Shown in pieces: positions 17,093 through 26,738 of a stretch of 64,000 nucleotides of DNA (position 1 is the stretch's first letter; the number at the start of each line of letters is the position of its first letter). The position numbers and the translations under genes were made by a program. The notes under the pieces are model-generated. The model searched no databases and was not told the origin of the DNA. It saw only the letters and a program-made list of their open reading frames with translations. Source of the DNA: Rhodospira trueperi (lineage in GTDB: Bacteria; Pseudomonadota; Alphaproteobacteria; Rhodospirillales; Rhodospirillaceae); NCBI RefSeq assembly GCF_900101965.1, contig NZ_FNAP01000006.1, positions 186,001 to 250,000 on the forward strand, written 5' to 3'.

Positions 17093-18196
17093 ATGAACAG
17101 GCAAACACTGCACAGGGTCCTGCTGGGTACGGTGTCGATGGCGGTGGCCCTTGGCGCCTTTGGCACCACGGAAGCCTGGAGCCAAAGCTCGGAAAGTCAC
17201 CACTACTCCGAAAACTCCGAACACTACGTGTCCCCGACGGACCAGGAGAAGGCGACCGAGTCTTCGGCGATGTCGAGCAACCGCATTTCGGGGCGGTACA
17301 TCGTTCGCACCGTCGGTGCTCGCGCCGTGACCCTGAGTTCCGCCGGCGGCGCCCCCGAGACCACCCGTCTGCGAGCCAACGGCGACGGCGAAATTCGCGG
17401 CCTGTCCGGCGGCGACGGCGGGGACTGGACCACCGGTAAGCTCGCCATTTGGTCGGCCGCCACCGGCGACCTGTTCTACGATGAAAAGCCGGCGATTGAC
17501 CTCTCCGGCCTCCAATACGCCGCCACGCTGGGTGCCGATTACCGCTTCTTCGACGCATTTCTGGCGGGTGTCGCCGTCGGATACGAGCGGCTCGACGTCA
17601 CGTTCCACGGAAACGGCGACTTTCAACGCGACGCCGATTACTTCGTGACCACGCTTTACGGCGCCTACCAGTTTACCGACAACTGGTCGGTGAACATCCT
17701 CGGCTCCTATGGTCTCGGTCTGAACGACATCATTCCGGCCGGAGCCAATTCGGGCCAGGGCAACGGTCACCATTCGCATCGCTTCATCACGTCCGGCAAC
17801 GTGGCCTATAGCAACGTGTACGACCGGATCACCGCCTACGGATCCGGCGGCATATCCTACGCCCACGAAGGGTTCGACGCGTACTACGACAGCGTCGGCG
17901 CCAAGGTGTCTCCCGACGCGGTCGAGTTGGGGCAACTCTACACCGAAGGCGATGTTGGCTACATTTTCCAGATGAGCGACGAGAACAACGATATTATTGA
18001 GCCGTACGTCTCCGCCCGGTTGGAGTACGACTTCATCAGCAACGGCATGAACGACCGCTTCGGCGCCGTTCTGGGGGGTGGTCTTCGGGCCTTCGTGAAC
18101 GACAACCTGTCGCTGGAAATGTTCGGCAACACGGAAGTGGCGCGATCCGACGAGGCGACGACCAGCTTCGGCATGAACGCCCGCCTGCAGTTCTGA
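17093..18196 (+). CDS. Autotransporter-type outer-membrane beta-barrel protein
   Basis: A 367-residue exported protein. A signal peptide (VLLGTVSMAVALGAF...EAWSQ) is followed by a short Ser/His/Glu-rich linker (SSESHHYSENSEHYVSP), then about 290 residues of alternating beta strands such as GADYRFFDAFLAGVAVGYE, FVTTLYGAYQFTDNWSVNIL and EPYVSARLEYDF. The chain ends MNARLQF with the terminal aromatic residue used by BAM for insertion. This matches the autotransporter beta-domain, but no large passenger domain is present. The start at 17093 has AAGGA nine bases upstream. Function beyond a barrel in the outer membrane is unknown. Confidence 0.85.
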   Translation: MNRQTLHRVLLGTVSMAVALGAFGTTEAWSQSSESHHYSENSEHYVSPTDQEKATESSAMSSNRISGRYIVRTVGARAVTLSSAGGAPETTRLRANGDGEIRGLSGGDGGDWTTGKLAIWSAATGDLFYDEKPAIDLSGLQYAATLGADYRFFDAFLAGVAVGYERLDVTFHGNGDFQRDADYFVTTLYGAYQFTDNWSVNILGSYGLGLNDIIPAGANSGQGNGHHSHRFITSGNVAYSNVYDRITAYGSGGISYAHEGFDAYYDSVGAKVSPDAVELGQLYTEGDVGYIFQMSDENNDIIEPYVSARLEYDFISNGMNDRFGAVLGGGLRAFVNDNLSLEMFGNTEVARSDEATTSFGMNARLQF

Positions 18197-18280
18197 TCAC
18201 CGATCCGGGACCGGGCGGCCGTTCGTGGTCGCCCGGGTCCCACGTTCCCCCGGCCCATGTGTCGCCCGAAGGGGCTTGGC

Positions 18281-18823
18281 ATGCTTTTGCGCGCCGACCG
18301 ATCTGTTCTCATTGTCATCGACGTTCAGGAACGGCTGTGCCCGGTCATGGATAATCCACGCCGGGTTCTGTTCAACGGGGCCCGGCTGCTGCGGGGCGCC
18401 GCGCTGCTGGACGTGCCGGTGCTGTGTACGGAGCAGTACCCCAAGGGGCTGGGTCCCACCATGATCGACCTGCGGGACCTGTTGCCCGAAGGCGCGGTGA
18501 TGGAGAAGACCGCCTTCGGCTCCATGGGCGAGCCCCGATTCCGCGCCGCCTTGGACGCGCTCGGCCGCCCCCAGGTGGTTCTGTGCGGGACCGAGGCCCA
18601 TGTGTGCGTGCTTCAGACCGCGCTCGGCCTGCGCGAGGCATCGTATGACGTGTTCGTGGTGGCCGATGCCGTCGGCTCGCGCCATCCTGACAGCGAGCGC
18701 GCCGGACTGGAGCGCGCCCGCGACGCCGGATGCTCCATCGTGACCACCGAAATGGTTCTGTTCGAGTGGGTGGCGGACAAGGACCATCCGGCCTTCCGCG
18801 ACATCAGCGCCCTGGTGAAATAA
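18281..18823 (+). CDS. Isochorismatase-like cysteine hydrolase
   Basis: A 180-residue hydrolase of the isochorismatase-like family. Members include nicotinamidases and ycaC-type hydrolases; the exact substrate is not predictable. The catalytic triad can be placed: Asp in LIVIDVQERLCPVM, Lys in GAVMEKTAFGSMG, and Cys in GTEAHVCVLQTALGL with the usual cis-peptide before it. The start at 18281 is preferred over 18257 because AAGGGG is six bases upstream and MLLRADRSVLIVIDVQ is the standard opening. A strong hairpin terminator follows 19 bases after the stop. Confidence 0.9.
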   Translation: MLLRADRSVLIVIDVQERLCPVMDNPRRVLFNGARLLRGAALLDVPVLCTEQYPKGLGPTMIDLRDLLPEGAVMEKTAFGSMGEPRFRAALDALGRPQVVLCGTEAHVCVLQTALGLREASYDVFVVADAVGSRHPDSERAGLERARDAGCSIVTTEMVLFEWVADKDHPAFRDISALVK

Positions 18824-18841
18824 TACGGTTTCCGCATCACA

Positions 18842-18877
18842 CCGGCCGACGAAAAGGACTGTCTTTTCGTCGGCCGG
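18842..18877. terminator. Perfect hairpin between two convergent genes
   Basis: A perfect 15-base-pair stem, CCGGCCGACGAAAAG (18842-18856) with CTTTTCGTCGGCCGG (18863-18877), and a six-base loop, extended by CAC/GTG outside. The A/T-rich top of the stem lies next to the loop. Its placement between the stops of a plus-strand and a minus-strand gene fits a bidirectional terminator. Confidence 0.75.
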
Positions 18878-18922
18878 CGTGAGTTCAGGCGTCTCGCGGG
18901 ACGGAATGGCTTTCCGATCCCC

Positions 18923-20956
18923 TCACCCATTCTCCAGCATGGCCCGGCGGCGTTCGACCACCTGTTCGGCGTCACGCCCGCTCAGTTCCTGAAGGTGGTC
19001 GAAGGTCCACGAGAACGTGCCCACCCCCATGGTGGAGGAGCGGATCTCGACGATCAGGTCGTGCATTTCCGACTGCGGCAGCATGCCGTGGACCACGTCC
19101 CAGCCGTCCCAGCCCTCCTTCTGGTCGAAGCCCAGGATCTGACCGCGCCGCGTGGACAGGGCCCGCTGCGCCTTGCTGGTGGCGTCGTTGGGCACGCTGA
19201 TCTCGACCTTGAGGATCGGTTCCAGAAGGACCGGGGCGCAGGCCTGAATGCCCTCGCGCATGGCCATCTGCGCGGCGGTCTTGAACGCCTGCTCGGAGCT
19301 GTCCACGGTGTGGAACGAGCCGTCGTAGAGCGTCACCTCGAAGTCCACCACCGGGAAGCCCAGCGGCCCCTGCCGCGACCATTCGCGCACGCCCTGCTCG
19401 ACCGCCGGGATGTACTGGCGCGGCACCACACCGCCGGTGATCTTATCGTGGAAGGCGAAGCCGGCACCGCGCGACAACGGCCCGATCTCCAGGTGGACAT
19501 CCCCGAACTGGCCATGGCCGCCGGTCTGACGCTTGAAGCGGCCCTGCTGCTGGGTGCGCTTCTTGATGGTTTCCTGATAGGGCACCAGCGGCTTTTCCGA
19601 CTGAACCTCGACGTTGTACTGGCGCGCCAGCCGGGCCAGTGCGACCTGAAGGTGAATGTCGCCCTGCCCCCACAGCAGAAGTTCGTTGGTCTCGGCGTTC
19701 TGCTCCATCTTGAGGCCCCGGTCCTCCTCGCACAGGCGGGCGAGGGCGCCGGACAGCTTCACGTCGTCGCCGTGCTTGGCCGGCCGCACCGCCAGCGCCG
19801 CCAGAGGCGTCGGCGGGGTGGGCCAGTCGGTCTCGAGCGTGCCCTTGGCGTCGAGCAGATGGCCGGTGTTGATACCCTCCAGTTTGCCCAGGCCGACGAC
19901 GGCGCCGGTGGGGGCCTCGCTGGCTTTGGCGGGCTGGCCGGGGGAGGTCAGCGTGAACAGGCCGGCAATCTTCTCGCCGCCGACCTGGGCGCCGTCCTTG
20001 ACCGGGCCACGCCAGACGCGCGCCAGCGACATCTTGCCGGTGTGGGCGGCATGCACGGTCTTGAACACCTGGACCAGGGGCGCGCTGGCGCCGCTGTCCA
20101 CCAGTCGCCGCTCCAGGGTCTCGTCTACCGACGGGGTTTCATGGCGCAGCGCCTTGAGCAGGCGGACGACGCCATTGTCCTCCAGCGCGCCGCCGAAGAA
20201 GACGGGCACGACACGGTCCTCGGCCAGATCCTTCGTGAGGGTGTCGTAGATCTCGTCCTTGGCCGGAACGATGTCCTCCAGTATTTCCTCAAGCATGGTG
20301 TCGTTGGTGTCGGCGAGGCTTTCCAGCAACTCCTGGCGGGCCTCCAACTCTCGGTCCTTCACCTGCTCCGGGAGGTGGATCAGGTCGGAGCGCTCGCCCG
20401 GCTTGTAGCGATAGGCTCGCTCGCTGACCAGATCGACATAGCCGGTCACCTTGCCGTCCTCGCGGATCGGGATTTCGCGCAGCACCAACGGCCGGTCGGA
20501 GACCTCCTGCATCGCCTCCATCAACTCGCGCAGGGTGACCTGGGCGGTCTCGACCTTGTTGATGAAGATCATGTGCGGGATGGCGCGCTGATCCAGGAAT
20601 TTCAACAGCGGCATGGCCATGCGCACGCGGGCCGGATCGGGATCGCACACCACCACGGCAACGTCCGCGACCATCAGCGCATTGACCGCATCCTGCTGGA
20701 ACTCGACCGAGCCGGGACAGTCCAGGAAGGTCCAGCGGTCGCCCAGATAGTCGGCCTCCACCACGTTGATTTCGATGGTCATGCTGCGTTCGCGCGCCTC
20801 CGGGCTGGCGTCGCCGACGGTGTTCTGATCCTCCACGCGCCCCTTGCGGTGGATCGCCCCGCAGGCCATCAGCAGGCTTTCGAGCAGGCTGGTCTTGCCG
20901 GACAGATAGGGGCCGACAAGGGCGGCGACCCGGGGCGACGCGACGCGGTCGGGCAT
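18923..20956 (-). CDS. EF-G-like GTPase with altered switch II
   Basis: A 677-residue paralogue of translation elongation factor G with all five EF-G domains in order. Key motifs differ from true EF-G. G1 is GPYLSGKT (residues 15-22). Switch II is DCPGSVEF (79-86), where Ser-83 replaces the catalytic His of DTPGHVDF. G4 is NKVE (133-136) instead of NKxD. Domain IV keeps GRFKRQTGGHGQFGDVHLE and the C-terminal region is normal (PQSEMHDLIVEIRSSTMG). Similar EF-G-like proteins are known in alphaproteobacteria; their role is not settled. It is probably not the housekeeping FusA, as no rps or tuf genes are near. Confidence 0.88.
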   Translation of the reverse strand: MPDRVASPRVAALVGPYLSGKTSLLESLLMACGAIHRKGRVEDQNTVGDASPEARERSMTIEINVVEADYLGDRWTFLDCPGSVEFQQDAVNALMVADVAVVVCDPDPARVRMAMPLLKFLDQRAIPHMIFINKVETAQVTLRELMEAMQEVSDRPLVLREIPIREDGKVTGYVDLVSERAYRYKPGERSDLIHLPEQVKDRELEARQELLESLADTNDTMLEEILEDIVPAKDEIYDTLTKDLAEDRVVPVFFGGALEDNGVVRLLKALRHETPSVDETLERRLVDSGASAPLVQVFKTVHAAHTGKMSLARVWRGPVKDGAQVGGEKIAGLFTLTSPGQPAKASEAPTGAVVGLGKLEGINTGHLLDAKGTLETDWPTPPTPLAALAVRPAKHGDDVKLSGALARLCEEDRGLKMEQNAETNELLLWGQGDIHLQVALARLARQYNVEVQSEKPLVPYQETIKKRTQQQGRFKRQTGGHGQFGDVHLEIGPLSRGAGFAFHDKITGGVVPRQYIPAVEQGVREWSRQGPLGFPVVDFEVTLYDGSFHTVDSSEQAFKTAAQMAMREGIQACAPVLLEPILKVEISVPNDATSKAQRALSTRRGQILGFDQKEGWDGWDVVHGMLPQSEMHDLIVEIRSSTMGVGTFSWTFDHLQELSGRDAEQVVERRRAMLENG

Positions 20957-21193
20957 GGTTCAGGTCCTCTTTGGTCTTGGTTCGATGGACGGACGGGAGC
21001 AATGGACGAGACACGGACGGCACGCCACATCGCGCGGGATCCCCGCGCGGGCGCGCCTTTGCATGGTCAGCAGGGAGAGGGAGTGTTTCAAGGGCAAAGC
21101 GACCCGGAACGGGCGGAGACTCCAAGGTCCAGACAGAATCGCACAGCCCGCGCATCGCCCTCAACCCCTTCAAAGGAGGGAGGTGTGATCCCT

Positions 21194-21676
21194 TCAGACG
21201 GGGGGATCCACCAGACGATGCAGGCGCTCCGCCGCCGTGTGGGCGAACCGCACCGTCAGCGCCCGCCGCCGCGCCGGGTGCAGCGGGGCCAGGGCCATCG
21301 GCCGTATGATCTCCGCCCCCCACGGATCGGCGATCATCAGGCCGCAATCGTCCGGTAACACCGTGATGGGAAAGGTCTCGGACACGGCGAAGGCGAAGGC
21401 ATCGCAGTACCCCAGGTACTCGCGCCATTTGCCGTCGGCGCGGTAGTCGGCCAGCGCGCTCTTGACCTCGACGATCACCACCCGGCCATCCGCATCAAGC
21501 GCCGCCACGTCGGCGCGGCGTCGGTTGGGCAGCTTGAATTCGGTCAGGACGGCGTGCCCGGTCTCGGCCAGATGGCGGCACACCCCGCGTGTCAGGCCGC
21601 GCGTCATGGCGGCGGCGTCGCCCTCGGGCAAGCGGTGCCGTCCGGCCGCGGCGGGAGTCAGCAAGGACGGCGGCAT
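21194..21676 (-). CDS. mmcB: MmcB family DNA repair protein
   Basis: A 160-residue protein of the MmcB family, described in Caulobacter as part of the DNA-damage response. It has the restriction-endonuclease-like core: GHAVLTEFKLPNRRRADVAA provides the catalytic Asp of RADVAAL, and GRVVIVEVKSALADYRAD the E-x-K motif. Further conserved segments are GYCDAFAFAVSE and IADPWGAEIIRP. The length is normal. I see no convincing LexA box upstream. It is read in the same direction as the EF-G-like gene, 237 bases away. Confidence 0.88.
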   Translation of the reverse strand: MPPSLLTPAAAGRHRLPEGDAAAMTRGLTRGVCRHLAETGHAVLTEFKLPNRRRADVAALDADGRVVIVEVKSALADYRADGKWREYLGYCDAFAFAVSETFPITVLPDDCGLMIADPWGAEIIRPMALAPLHPARRRALTVRFAHTAAERLHRLVDPPV

Positions 21677-21786
21677 GGCTCAAGCCCTCCGGCCTCCGGT
21701 TCCGGTGGTGGTCCACCGTTCACCGTAGGGCGCCGGCGCGGCCCCCGCAAGCGCGCGCCGGATCGGGGACCTCAAGGTGGCGCCGC

Positions 21787-22578
21787 TCACGGCGTCGGCA
21801 GCGGCGGCCGCCCCCAGCCGGCGGCGAGGGCCTCGTCGTCACTGCAATAGCGGGCTTCGACGGCGTCATCAGACACGGCGGCGTAGCCCGCATCCAGGGG
21901 CACCAGAAACACGCCGTCACCGCCCTCGGGGGTGTAGGCCTTGATCGGGCACGGCGGCGGATCGACGACCGGGTCGTCCGGCAACCGTCCGCCCCGGCGC
22001 CAGTCCCACGGACGCACGAAGTCGGTGCGCCACAGGCCCAGGCCGGCCGCCTTTGCTTTCTCCTGGGCCTCGCGATAGGCGCCGGGCGCATCGGGGGCGG
22101 TGATGGCGAGCCCTTGGGTGAGCAGTACCATCGCGATATCCTTGTGGCCGCTGATGGCGCAGGTGGACCTGTGCGCGCCGCCAGCCTCGACCGCCGCGCC
22201 ATCCAGTGGTGTGCAGACAAGCGGCTCCAGCGACAGGCTCAGGACCCGGTGAAGCGCGAAGGCGGCATCCTTGCCGCAGTGAATCCAGCGCCCGGCCTGA
22301 CGGCAGCGCTGGCCGAGTTCCGGCGCGTCGATGCCGGCGAGATGATGGATGCCTTCGGTCGTCTGGATCGTGTCACCGTCGATGACCGCCGGCATGACGG
22401 TCTCCGACAGGGCGGGAGCGGTCGGGAGGCCGAACAGCAGCGCGCCGACACAGAGCGCAAGGACGGCGGCGCGAACGGTCGCGCGGAACCAGAGCAGATT
22501 TCGGACCGGCGTGGACGGCACACTGAAACCAAACACAGACTCTTCCCCTCGCAAACCACCAAGACGCGATCCCCTCAT
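21787..22578 (-). CDS. Staphylococcal nuclease-like exported protein
   Basis: A 263-residue protein with a signal or anchor helix (AAVLALCVGALLFGL) and an SNase-like (thermonuclease) domain. The motif VIDGDTIQTTEGIHHLAGIDAPELGQ carries the Asp of DGDT and the Arg-equivalent strand, followed by an alpha-beta region ending AGLGLWRTDFVRPWDWRRG. The catalytic Arg/Glu set is only partly recognisable, so activity is uncertain. The last 60 residues (from DPPPCPIKAY) form an extra Cys-containing tail. The start could be GTG at 22536, preceded by AGGGGAAGAG, instead of 22578. Confidence 0.8.
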   Translation of the reverse strand: MRGSRLGGLRGEESVFGFSVPSTPVRNLLWFRATVRAAVLALCVGALLFGLPTAPALSETVMPAVIDGDTIQTTEGIHHLAGIDAPELGQRCRQAGRWIHCGKDAAFALHRVLSLSLEPLVCTPLDGAAVEAGGAHRSTCAISGHKDIAMVLLTQGLAITAPDAPGAYREAQEKAKAAGLGLWRTDFVRPWDWRRGGRLPDDPVVDPPPCPIKAYTPEGGDGVFLVPLDAGYAAVSDDAVEARYCSDDEALAAGWGRPPLPTP

Positions 22579-22712
22579 CGCCCTTCACGGGGACGCGCGG
22601 ACCCCGTGTCCGCGTCGCGCCAGCATTCTTTGCTTCCGATCATGGTCAAAATAGGTCGAAGCGGGACCGTCGTCCATCCTCGGCCGCCGGCCGTTCGGGG
22701 ACGACACGAAAA

Positions 22713-22739
22713 GGGCCGGCGCCCCACGGCACCGGCCCC
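22713..22739 (-). terminator. Intrinsic terminator of proVWX
   Basis: On the minus strand the hairpin GGGCCGG-type arms pair across GGCCGGTGCC and GGCGCCGGCC with a four-base loop, followed by CTTTTCGT. It lies 35 bases past the proX stop. Confidence 0.7.
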
Positions 22740-22773
22740 CTTCACGGTCGATTGAACCCTGGCGTTCAGCCGA

Positions 22774-23796
22774 TTACTCGGCGGCCGCGCGGGCCTCTTC
22801 CAGCCAGCCGTTCCAGGCGTCCTGGTGACCGGCGATCCAGGCATCGGCATGACGCGCGATGTCCTCCTGGCTGTCCTCGCCGTCGCGCATCTTCAGGTTC
22901 TGCGCGCTGATGTCGTTGGCCGACACCTCCATGATCGCGAACAGCTTGGCCGCCGCCGGGTTGGCCTCGGCCCACTCCTTGTTGGCGACGATGCGCTGAT
23001 CGTTGGCCTGGAAGCCGTAGTTGGAGCCGTCGGGCAGGGCGGTGTCCACGTCGGCGCGGGCCCCCGGCAGCGAGGAAAACGGCACCTGCAGCCAGACCAC
23101 ATCCTCGCCCGGCACCAGCACGCCGGACACCCAGTACGGGGTCCAGGTGTAGTACAGCACGGACTCACCCTGTTCGTAGCGGGTGATGGTGTCGGCGATG
23201 ATGGCCGAATAGGAGCCCTGGTTATGGGTCACGGTGTCCCGCAGATCGAAGGCATCAAGCTGATGCTCGATGACCGCTTCACAGCCCCAGCCCGGGGTGC
23301 AGCCGGTCAGGTCCGCCTTGCCGTCGCCGTTGTTGTCGAACAGGGCGGCGATCTCGGGGTCCGACAACTGGCCCAGATTGGTGATGCCGTGCTCGTCGGC
23401 GGTCTTCTTGTCGATCAGATAGCCCTGCAGGGCACCCGGGGAGTACACGCCCTCGCGGTACAGCTTCTCCTCGCCGCCGGCTTCCGCGAAGAAGTCGGTG
23501 TGCAGCGGGAACCAGCCGTCGGCCAGGAAGGTGCCGTCGCCGTTGCCGATGGCCACATAGGCGGTGGCGTATTCCAGTTCCTTGATGTCCTGGACGTCGT
23601 AGCCGAGCTCCTCGAGCGCCTTCATGACCAGCACGGTCTGGAAGGTTTCTTCCGCGATGGAGGACTTCAGGGGGATGACCTCGACGCCCTCGCCGGGCAT
23701 GTCGGCGGCGATGGCCGGCCCGGCCAGAAGGGCGGTGGACAGGCCGATGGCGGCGACAGTGCCGCGCAGGGTCTTGGGATCGAAGGGATGGGTCAT
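22774..23796 (-). CDS. proX: Glycine betaine/proline ABC transporter substrate-binding protein
   Basis: A 340-residue periplasmic binding protein of the ProX type. The signal peptide is [20 protein letters not shown]. The mature protein has [20 protein letters not shown], the aromatic cage region [15 protein letters not shown] and [14 protein letters not shown], where the Trp residues of ProX hold the trimethylammonium group, and a Cys pair in [13 protein letters not shown]. It is the last gene of proV-proW-proX, 84 bases after proW. A terminator follows. The wide betaine-binding cage suggests glycine betaine or proline betaine as ligand. Confidence 0.95.
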   Translation of the reverse strand: MTHPFDPKTLRGTVAAIGLSTALLAGPAIAADMPGEGVEVIPLKSSIAEETFQTVLVMKALEELGYDVQDIKELEYATAYVAIGNGDGTFLADGWFPLHTDFFAEAGGEEKLYREGVYSPGALQGYLIDKKTADEHGITNLGQLSDPEIAALFDNNGDGKADLTGCTPGWGCEAVIEHQLDAFDLRDTVTHNQGSYSAIIADTITRYEQGESVLYYTWTPYWVSGVLVPGEDVVWLQVPFSSLPGARADVDTALPDGSNYGFQANDQRIVANKEWAEANPAAAKLFAIMEVSANDISAQNLKMRDGEDSQEDIARHADAWIAGHQDAWNGWLEEARAAAE

Positions 23797-23880
23797 GATG
23801 GGAACTCCCTTGGTGTGTTGATTGTGTCCCGATGGCCCCGGCGCCGTGAGGAACCGGGGGATCGGGGTACGCGACCAAAC

Positions 23881-24984
23881 TCAGGTCTTGGCGGATGCGG
23901 CGGCCCCCTTCTCGGCCGGCCGGCCGTATCCCATGGCCCGCCGGACCAAGCCGACGGGGCCGGTCTCGAAGAAGCCGACGTTGCCGCGATCTCGCTTGGA
24001 CACGCCCATGGCCTGGGTCATGCGGTCGATGATGATGGCCAGCAGCACGATACCGATGCCGCCGACGGTGGCCAAACCCATGTCCAGGCGGCCGATGCCA
24101 CGCAGCACCATCTGCCCCAGGCCACCGACGGCGATCATGGAGGCGATCACCACCATCGACAGGGCCAGCATGAGCGTCTGATTGACGCCGGCCATGATGG
24201 TCGGCATGGCCAGCGGCAACTGGACCTTATAGAGAAGCTGGCGGCGCGACGCGCCGAAACTGGTGGCGGCCTCGATCAGGTCGCCGGGCACCTGCCGGAT
24301 GCCCAGATTGGTCAGGCGGATGACCGGCGGCAGGGCGAAGATGATGGTCACCACCACGCCCGGCACGTTGCCGATGCCGAACAGCATCACGATGGGGACC
24401 AGATAGACGAAGGCCGGCGTGGTCTGCATGGCGTCCAGGATCGGCCGGACCACCTGTGCCGCGCGGTCGCTGCGCGCCAGCCAGATCCCTGTCGGCAAGC
24501 CCAGCAGAATGCAGAAGAACACCGAGGTGATGACCAGGGCCAGCGTCACCATGGTCTCGTCCCAGGCGCCGATCAGCCCGACGAAGACCATCGAGACCAC
24601 GGCGCCCACGCCCAGGCGCCAGCCCGCCGCCTGCCACGCCAGCAAGCCGATCAGAACCAGCATCAAGAGCGCCGGCACCCCCAGAAAAGCGGCCTCCATG
24701 GTGCTCAGGACGCCGTCCACCGGCCAGCGGATGGCCTGGAAGATGAAGCGGAAGTTGGTGACCAACCAGTCCAGGAAGTGCTCAACCCAAAGTTCAAGAG
24801 GGATGGAGGCTTCCTCGAAAGGATGCAGGATGTCGAATGGGGCCTGTTCCGGGGCCGGGGCCGCCTGACTGAGCCAGTCGGTGCCGGCCGGCTGCTCGCC
24901 GCCCGTGCGGGCGTCTCCGCTTGCGGTGCCGGTGTTCGAACCCCAGGGGTTCGACTGGGCAATGACGATGCTGTCCTCAGTCAT
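23881..24984 (-). CDS. proW: Glycine betaine/proline ABC transporter permease
   Basis: A 367-residue inner-membrane permease of the ProW type. The N-terminal 80 residues are hydrophilic, as in enteric ProW, followed by [20 protein letters not shown] and further helices. The EAA loop that docks on ProV is in [20 protein letters not shown]. It includes [17 protein letters not shown] and [18 protein letters not shown]. Its start overlaps the proV stop by eight bases, so the two are co-translated. The C-terminal tail is basic and cytoplasmic. Confidence 0.95.
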   Translation of the reverse strand: MTEDSIVIAQSNPWGSNTGTASGDARTGGEQPAGTDWLSQAAPAPEQAPFDILHPFEEASIPLELWVEHFLDWLVTNFRFIFQAIRWPVDGVLSTMEAAFLGVPALLMLVLIGLLAWQAAGWRLGVGAVVSMVFVGLIGAWDETMVTLALVITSVFFCILLGLPTGIWLARSDRAAQVVRPILDAMQTTPAFVYLVPIVMLFGIGNVPGVVVTIIFALPPVIRLTNLGIRQVPGDLIEAATSFGASRRQLLYKVQLPLAMPTIMAGVNQTLMLALSMVVIASMIAVGGLGQMVLRGIGRLDMGLATVGGIGIVLLAIIIDRMTQAMGVSKRDRGNVGFFETGPVGLVRRAMGYGRPAEKGAAASAKT

Positions 24985-26182
24985 TCTCGGCGCCCTCCCT
25001 GTTCAAGGCTTCCAGGAGCAGGGCGCGCGAGACGACGCCCAGATATCGATTGTTGTCGTCCACCACCGGCAGGCCGCACGGGGACTGGGCCACCGTGCCG
25101 ATGATCTCGCCGATGCTGGTGCTGGCCTTGAGTGGTTCGATGTCCGACAGGAAAGCGTTATGCAGCTCCGGCTTGGTGGTCTTGGCCTCGGCCTCCAGGG
25201 ACGTGACGGAGACAACGCCGTGGAAGTGCTGCCGTTTGTCGACAATGTAGGCGAACTCGCGCCCGGCCTTGCCGACCCGTTGCAGGGCGGCCCGGACATT
25301 GCCGTCGCGTTCGTAAATCACGACATCCTGTTTCACGGCCACGTCGCCGGCGGTCAGGACGTTGGAGACGTCGACGCCCCGGAAGAACGACTTCACGTAG
25401 TCATCGGCCGGGTTGTTCAGGATCTCGTCCGGCGTGCCGACCTGGACGACGCGCCCGCCCTCCATGATGGCGATGCGGTCGCCGATGCGCATGGCCTCGT
25501 CGAGGTCGTGAGAAATGAAGACGATGGTGCGCGCCTGCTCCTCCTGGAGCGCGACCAATTCGTCCTGCATCTCGCTGCGGATCAGGGGGTCGAGGGCGCT
25601 GAACGCCTCGTCCATCAGCATGATCGTGGGATCGTTGGCCAGCGCGCGGGCCAGACCGACACGCTGCTGCATGCCGCCGGACAGCTCGTTCGGATAGCTG
25701 TTGCCCCAGGCCCCCAGCCCCACCTGCTCCAGCGCCGCCATGGCGCGCTGCTCGCGGTCGTCCTTCGCCACCGCCGACAGTTCCAGCCCGAAGGCCGTGT
25801 TCTGCAACACCGTCAGGTGCGGCATCAGCGCGAAGGACTGGAACACCATGCTGATGTGCTTGCGGCGGAACTCGATCAGTTCCTTTTCGGACATCCTGGC
25901 AATGTCCACGCCGTTCACCACGATCTCGCCGGCCGTCGGCTCGATCAGCCGGTTGAGCATGCGCACCAGTGTGGACTTGCCGGACCCGGACAGGCCCATG
26001 ACGACGAAGATCTCGCCCTCGCGCACCGAGAACGAGGCGTCGCAGACGCCCAGCGTCAGACCCGTCTTCTCGAAGATGTCGGCTTTGCCCAGGCCGTCCC
26101 GGTACAGCCGGACGCCCTCCTGTGGATCGTCGCCGAACACCTTGAAGAGGTTTCGGACGACAAGCTTTTCCGTGTCGGTCAA
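24977..26182 (-). CDS. proV: Glycine betaine/proline ABC transporter ATP-binding protein
   Basis: A 401-residue ATPase of the ProV type. Walker A is GLSGSGKST near residue 63, the signature is [15 protein letters not shown], Walker B is [13 protein letters not shown], and the C-terminal 120 residues form paired CBS domains ([16 protein letters not shown] and [20 protein letters not shown]) that sense ionic strength in the homologue OpuA. The start is TTG at 26182, with AGGGA about nine bases before it. As first gene of the operon it has a long AT-richer upstream region (26183-26738), the expected place for osmotic control. Confidence 0.95.
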   Translation of the reverse strand: MTDTEKLVVRNLFKVFGDDPQEGVRLYRDGLGKADIFEKTGLTLGVCDASFSVREGEIFVVMGLSGSGKSTLVRMLNRLIEPTAGEIVVNGVDIARMSEKELIEFRRKHISMVFQSFALMPHLTVLQNTAFGLELSAVAKDDREQRAMAALEQVGLGAWGNSYPNELSGGMQQRVGLARALANDPTIMLMDEAFSALDPLIRSEMQDELVALQEEQARTIVFISHDLDEAMRIGDRIAIMEGGRVVQVGTPDEILNNPADDYVKSFFRGVDVSNVLTAGDVAVKQDVVIYERDGNVRAALQRVGKAGREFAYIVDKRQHFHGVVSVTSLEAEAKTTKPELHNAFLSDIEPLKASTSIGEIIGTVAQSPCGLPVVDDNNRYLGVVSRALLLEALNREGAEND

Positions 26183-26738
26183 ATCGTGCGTTCCCTGTTG
26201 CTGACACCGCCCCCGTGGTTCCCCCGCCCCTCGGTGTCACCCGGGTCGGGCATCGCCCTGACGCGCCGGATTGCCGGTCGATCCTGTCGGCCAGCCACGA
26301 TGTGACCGTGCGATCAGACATCGTGATCGCAAGACAATAATAGCGGACGTTTTGGACGATGTGCGAAAGGCTATCCACGCCATGGGGACAAGTCAAGCCA
26401 CAATCCGGATTATCCGAGATGGAAACGATGTGCATCAGAAGATTTATTGTTACAGCCGAAGTCGTTTAATTGTTCTGTAAGTGGCGTCCCGTATTTCATT
26501 GCAGGTGAAATTTCCCTGCGAAGTGCCATTGAAATATTGAAGTCCAGCCTTTGTTGATCAGTTTACTCCACCTTTTCTGTGACCGCGTGCGTACCGTCCC
26601 GCCCGGCAAGTCATTCGCCCGAATCGCCGTGACGAGCGTCCGAACGGAGTCGAACGATGTCAAACGACGCCGACCAGACCGTCTTTCAGACCGATCCCGT
26701 TCTTCCGGTCGACTCGCCACGCGAAAGGCCGGGGGTGA
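26183..26738. other. Upstream region of proVWX
   Basis: About 556 bases with noticeably lower GC content than its surroundings between roughly 26320 and 26560. On the minus strand a weak promoter can be drawn: TTGACT (26391-26396), 17-base spacer, TAGCCT (26368-26373). A start-codon-like context GGAG-7-ATG at 26657 opens a plus-strand frame, discussed in the findings. No confident gene is present. Confidence 0.45.

Noticed and set aside
18995-21358. Plus-strand open frame of about 790 codons
   Set aside because: Antisense to the EF-G-like gene and extending over an intergenic region and part of mmcB; composition is that of a shadow frame.
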